This document shows, piece by piece, positions 5,527 to 6,597 of a stretch of 6,597 bases of DNA (positions are counted from its first letter, which is position 1; every line of letters begins with the position of its first letter). This DNA comes from Anaerolineales bacterium. Lineage in GTDB: Bacteria > Chloroflexota > Anaerolineae > Anaerolineales > E44-bin32. The notes below the pieces were generated by a model. That model worked only from the letters and a program-made list of their open reading frames with translations. It was not told the DNA's origin and made no database searches. The stretch spans positions 1-6,597 of the forward strand of contig JAUWFP010000126.1 of assembly GCA_030606845.1 (NCBI GenBank). Reading direction: 5' to 3'. The position numbers and the translations under genes are program-made.

Positions 5527-5532
5527 ATTATA
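5527..5532 (-). promoter_or_regulatory. Consensus -10 (TATAAT) of sodA
   Basis: The minus strand carries a perfect TATAAT 32 bases upstream of the sodA ATG, giving a transcription start near 5520. No consensus -35 is present at 16-18 bp, which suggests an activated promoter. The hexamer TATCGA occurs twice in the leader with a 10-bp period (minus strand, 5516-5521 and 5506-5511). The first copy is at the predicted +1 and the second touches the ribosome binding site. Confidence 0.6.
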
Positions 5533-5558
5533 CCTATGATTCTCAGACAACTCGCCCT

Positions 5559-5569
5559 CAACCAGGTTG
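5559..5569. promoter_or_regulatory. Inverted repeat upstream of the sodA promoter
   Basis: CAACC-A-GGTTG is a perfect 5-bp inverted repeat, about 27-37 bases upstream of the sodA -10. An activator could bind there, in keeping with the weak -35. It is short enough to be chance, and no known oxidative-stress operator is recognisable. Confidence 0.3.
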
Positions 5570-5767
5570 GTTCCTCGCACTTTTCGAAAGTCCTCCTAAC
5601 TCTGAAATACTCCTCGCTCAAATCTTCGCGGGTCCCCAATCAACCCAATCGTGAACCCGGCGGGTGGATTCGCTGCCTATTTGAAACTGCTCTCTCCACT
5701 TGGCAGGAAAGCAACTGTGGTTTAGTCTAGGTCGAATAAATCTACACGAGCATCGGCTAAAACGATC

Positions 5768-5771
5768 GGAG
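5768..5771 (+). promoter_or_regulatory. Ribosome binding site supporting the TTG start of the permease
   Basis: GGAG lies five bases before TTG at 5777. The frame is open back to a TAG at 5723-5725 without any ATG or GTG, so TTG is the first sensible start codon in this frame. Confidence 0.6.
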
Positions 5772-5776
5772 AACAA

Positions 5777-6597
5777 TTGAACCCTGAAATCGCGCAAGTG
5801 TTGATCGTCGTCGGGGGTGCTTTGCTCCTGCTTATCAGCGATCGCATCCGCGTAGACGTTATCGCTTTGATGGTCTTAGGAACGTTGGCTTTAACGGGTC
5901 TTGTCACACCAACAGAGGCGCTCTCCGGCTTCAGCAGCCCGGCTGTTATCACAGTCTGGGCTGTCTTCATCATGAGCGGTGCGCTTGCTCGAAGCGGGAT
6001 CGCCAATCAGATCGGACGGCAAGTGTTACGCGTGGCGGGCAATGGAGAAGCGCGCTTAATCGCCGCGATCATGCTCAGCGCAGGCTTGATGTCCGCGTTC
6101 TTGAACAATGTTGGGGTGGTCGCTATAATGCTGCCCGTCGTTATGGATATCGCCCGCCGTACAAGGCGCTCTCCTTCGAGATTTCTCATCCCTCTGGCAT
6201 ACGGTTCTTTGCTTGGCGGCCTCACCACGCTCATAGGAACTCCAGCAAATATCTTGGTCAACGAAGTCCTGTCCGACGCAGGATTGCCGACATTTAATCT
6301 CTTCGACTTCACCCCAGTTGGTTTAATCCTGCTCGTCACCGGCATTATCGTAATGATTCTCATTGGGCGACATCTGCTTCCGGATAGGAATCTTCATAAA
6401 TCGCTTGCGCAAAGCCCACAAGAACTGCTTGAGGACGTTTATGACGTGGAGCAGAGGCTCTTTATATTGGGCTTGCCCGAAGAGTCACCCCTGTCAGGCA
6501 AGTCCCTTTCCGAGAGCCGTGTTGGTGCTGCGTTAGGACTCCACGTGATCGCGATCTTGCGCGAAACAGAATCAGTGCTCTCGCCAATGGCTGGGAC
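5777..6597 (+). CDS. SLC13/DASS-type permease with TrkA-C domain (5' part)
   Basis: The first 273 codons are present, and the gene runs off the right edge without a stop. The product is an integral membrane transporter. Hydrophobic helices appear at about 5-21, 26-43, 55-70, 92-109, 112-126, 136-153 and 180-197. SAFLNNVGVVAIMLP (106-120) and GGLTTLIGTPAN (147-158) match the two conserved helix-hairpin motifs of the SLC13/DASS (ion-transporter) superfamily, where Asn-Asn and the T-x-x-G-T-P loop build the substrate and sodium sites. From about 222 (YDVEQRLFILGLPEESPLSGKS) the sequence becomes cytoplasmic and fits a TrkA-C/RCK-C regulatory domain, which some DASS permeases carry between their two membrane halves. 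The substrate (dicarboxylate, sulfate or another anion) cannot be told from this. The start is TTG with GGAG upstream, less certain than the identity. Promoter elements upstream are weak. The gene diverges from sodA across 281 bases. Confidence 0.88.
   Translation, partial: MNPEIAQVLIVVGGALLLLISDRIRVDVIALMVLGTLALTGLVTPTEALSGFSSPAVITVWAVFIMSGALARSGIANQIGRQVLRVAGNGEARLIAAIMLSAGLMSAFLNNVGVVAIMLPVVMDIARRTRRSPSRFLIPLAYGSLLGGLTTLIGTPANILVNEVLSDAGLPTFNLFDFTPVGLILLVTGIIVMILIGRHLLPDRNLHKSLAQSPQELLEDVYDVEQRLFILGLPEESPLSGKSLSESRVGAALGLHVIAILRETESVLSPMAG

Noticed and set aside
5496..5639. 48-residue N-terminal extension of sodA
   Set aside because: It is not similar to superoxide dismutases, has no ribosome binding site and would cover the TATAAT promoter. 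The GAGGAGG at 5501-5507 fixes the start at 5495.
6007..6363. 118-codon minus-strand ORF inside the permease gene
   Set aside because: The opposite strand codes for clear DASS transporter motifs, so this is a shadow frame.

Overview
The window looks like ordinary chromosomal DNA from a bacterium of roughly half G+C, most likely a member of the Chloroflexota (Anaerolineae-like). Three things suggest this: a VanW/PG_binding_4 + LysM + YkuD protein with a SYGCIIL active site, a membrane protein with stacked zinc ribbons and a Cys-containing outer domain, and a small TPR-like protein with an AWMWMACC core. All three resemble families I associate with that group. This is recognition from memory, not a database result.

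Layout from left to right. Positions 1-363 hold no convincing gene, but they contain a GC-rich hairpin (116-137) and a cluster of CTGTAAG sites (221-265) just upstream of a small TPR-like gene (364-570). That gene is closed by a strong terminator (639-669). Next comes a compact tRNA-Pro(CGG) unit: promoter 731-760, tRNA 771-844, and a hairpin at 851-880 with A/T tails on both sides. The hairpin also serves the convergent L,D-transpeptidase gene (906-2468, minus). Upstream of that gene, a possible 69-codon ORF (2475-2684, minus) ends at its ribosome binding site.

A divergent control region (about 2730-2794) carries a perfect TATAAT followed by a 17-bp palindrome over the expected transcription start. 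It precedes a zinc-ribbon membrane protein (2795-3862, plus), then adenylate kinase (4022-4675, plus). The adk terminator (4716-4740) separates it from a convergent Mn-type superoxide dismutase (4800-5495, minus). Divergent from sodA is the 5' part of an SLC13/DASS-type permease with a TrkA-C (RCK-C) domain (5777 to the right edge, plus), which starts at TTG and runs out of the window.

The genes do not form one pathway. They are a mix of cell envelope (L,D-transpeptidase, zinc-ribbon membrane protein), housekeeping (tRNA, adk), oxidative stress (sodA) and transport functions, mostly in one-gene transcription units with clear terminators. I see no CRISPR array, mobile element, phage gene or defence system. 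The points most worth checking are the two regulatory-looking repeats (221-265 and 2753-2769), the altered catalytic motif of the transpeptidase, and the RanBP2-like finger in the zinc-ribbon protein.
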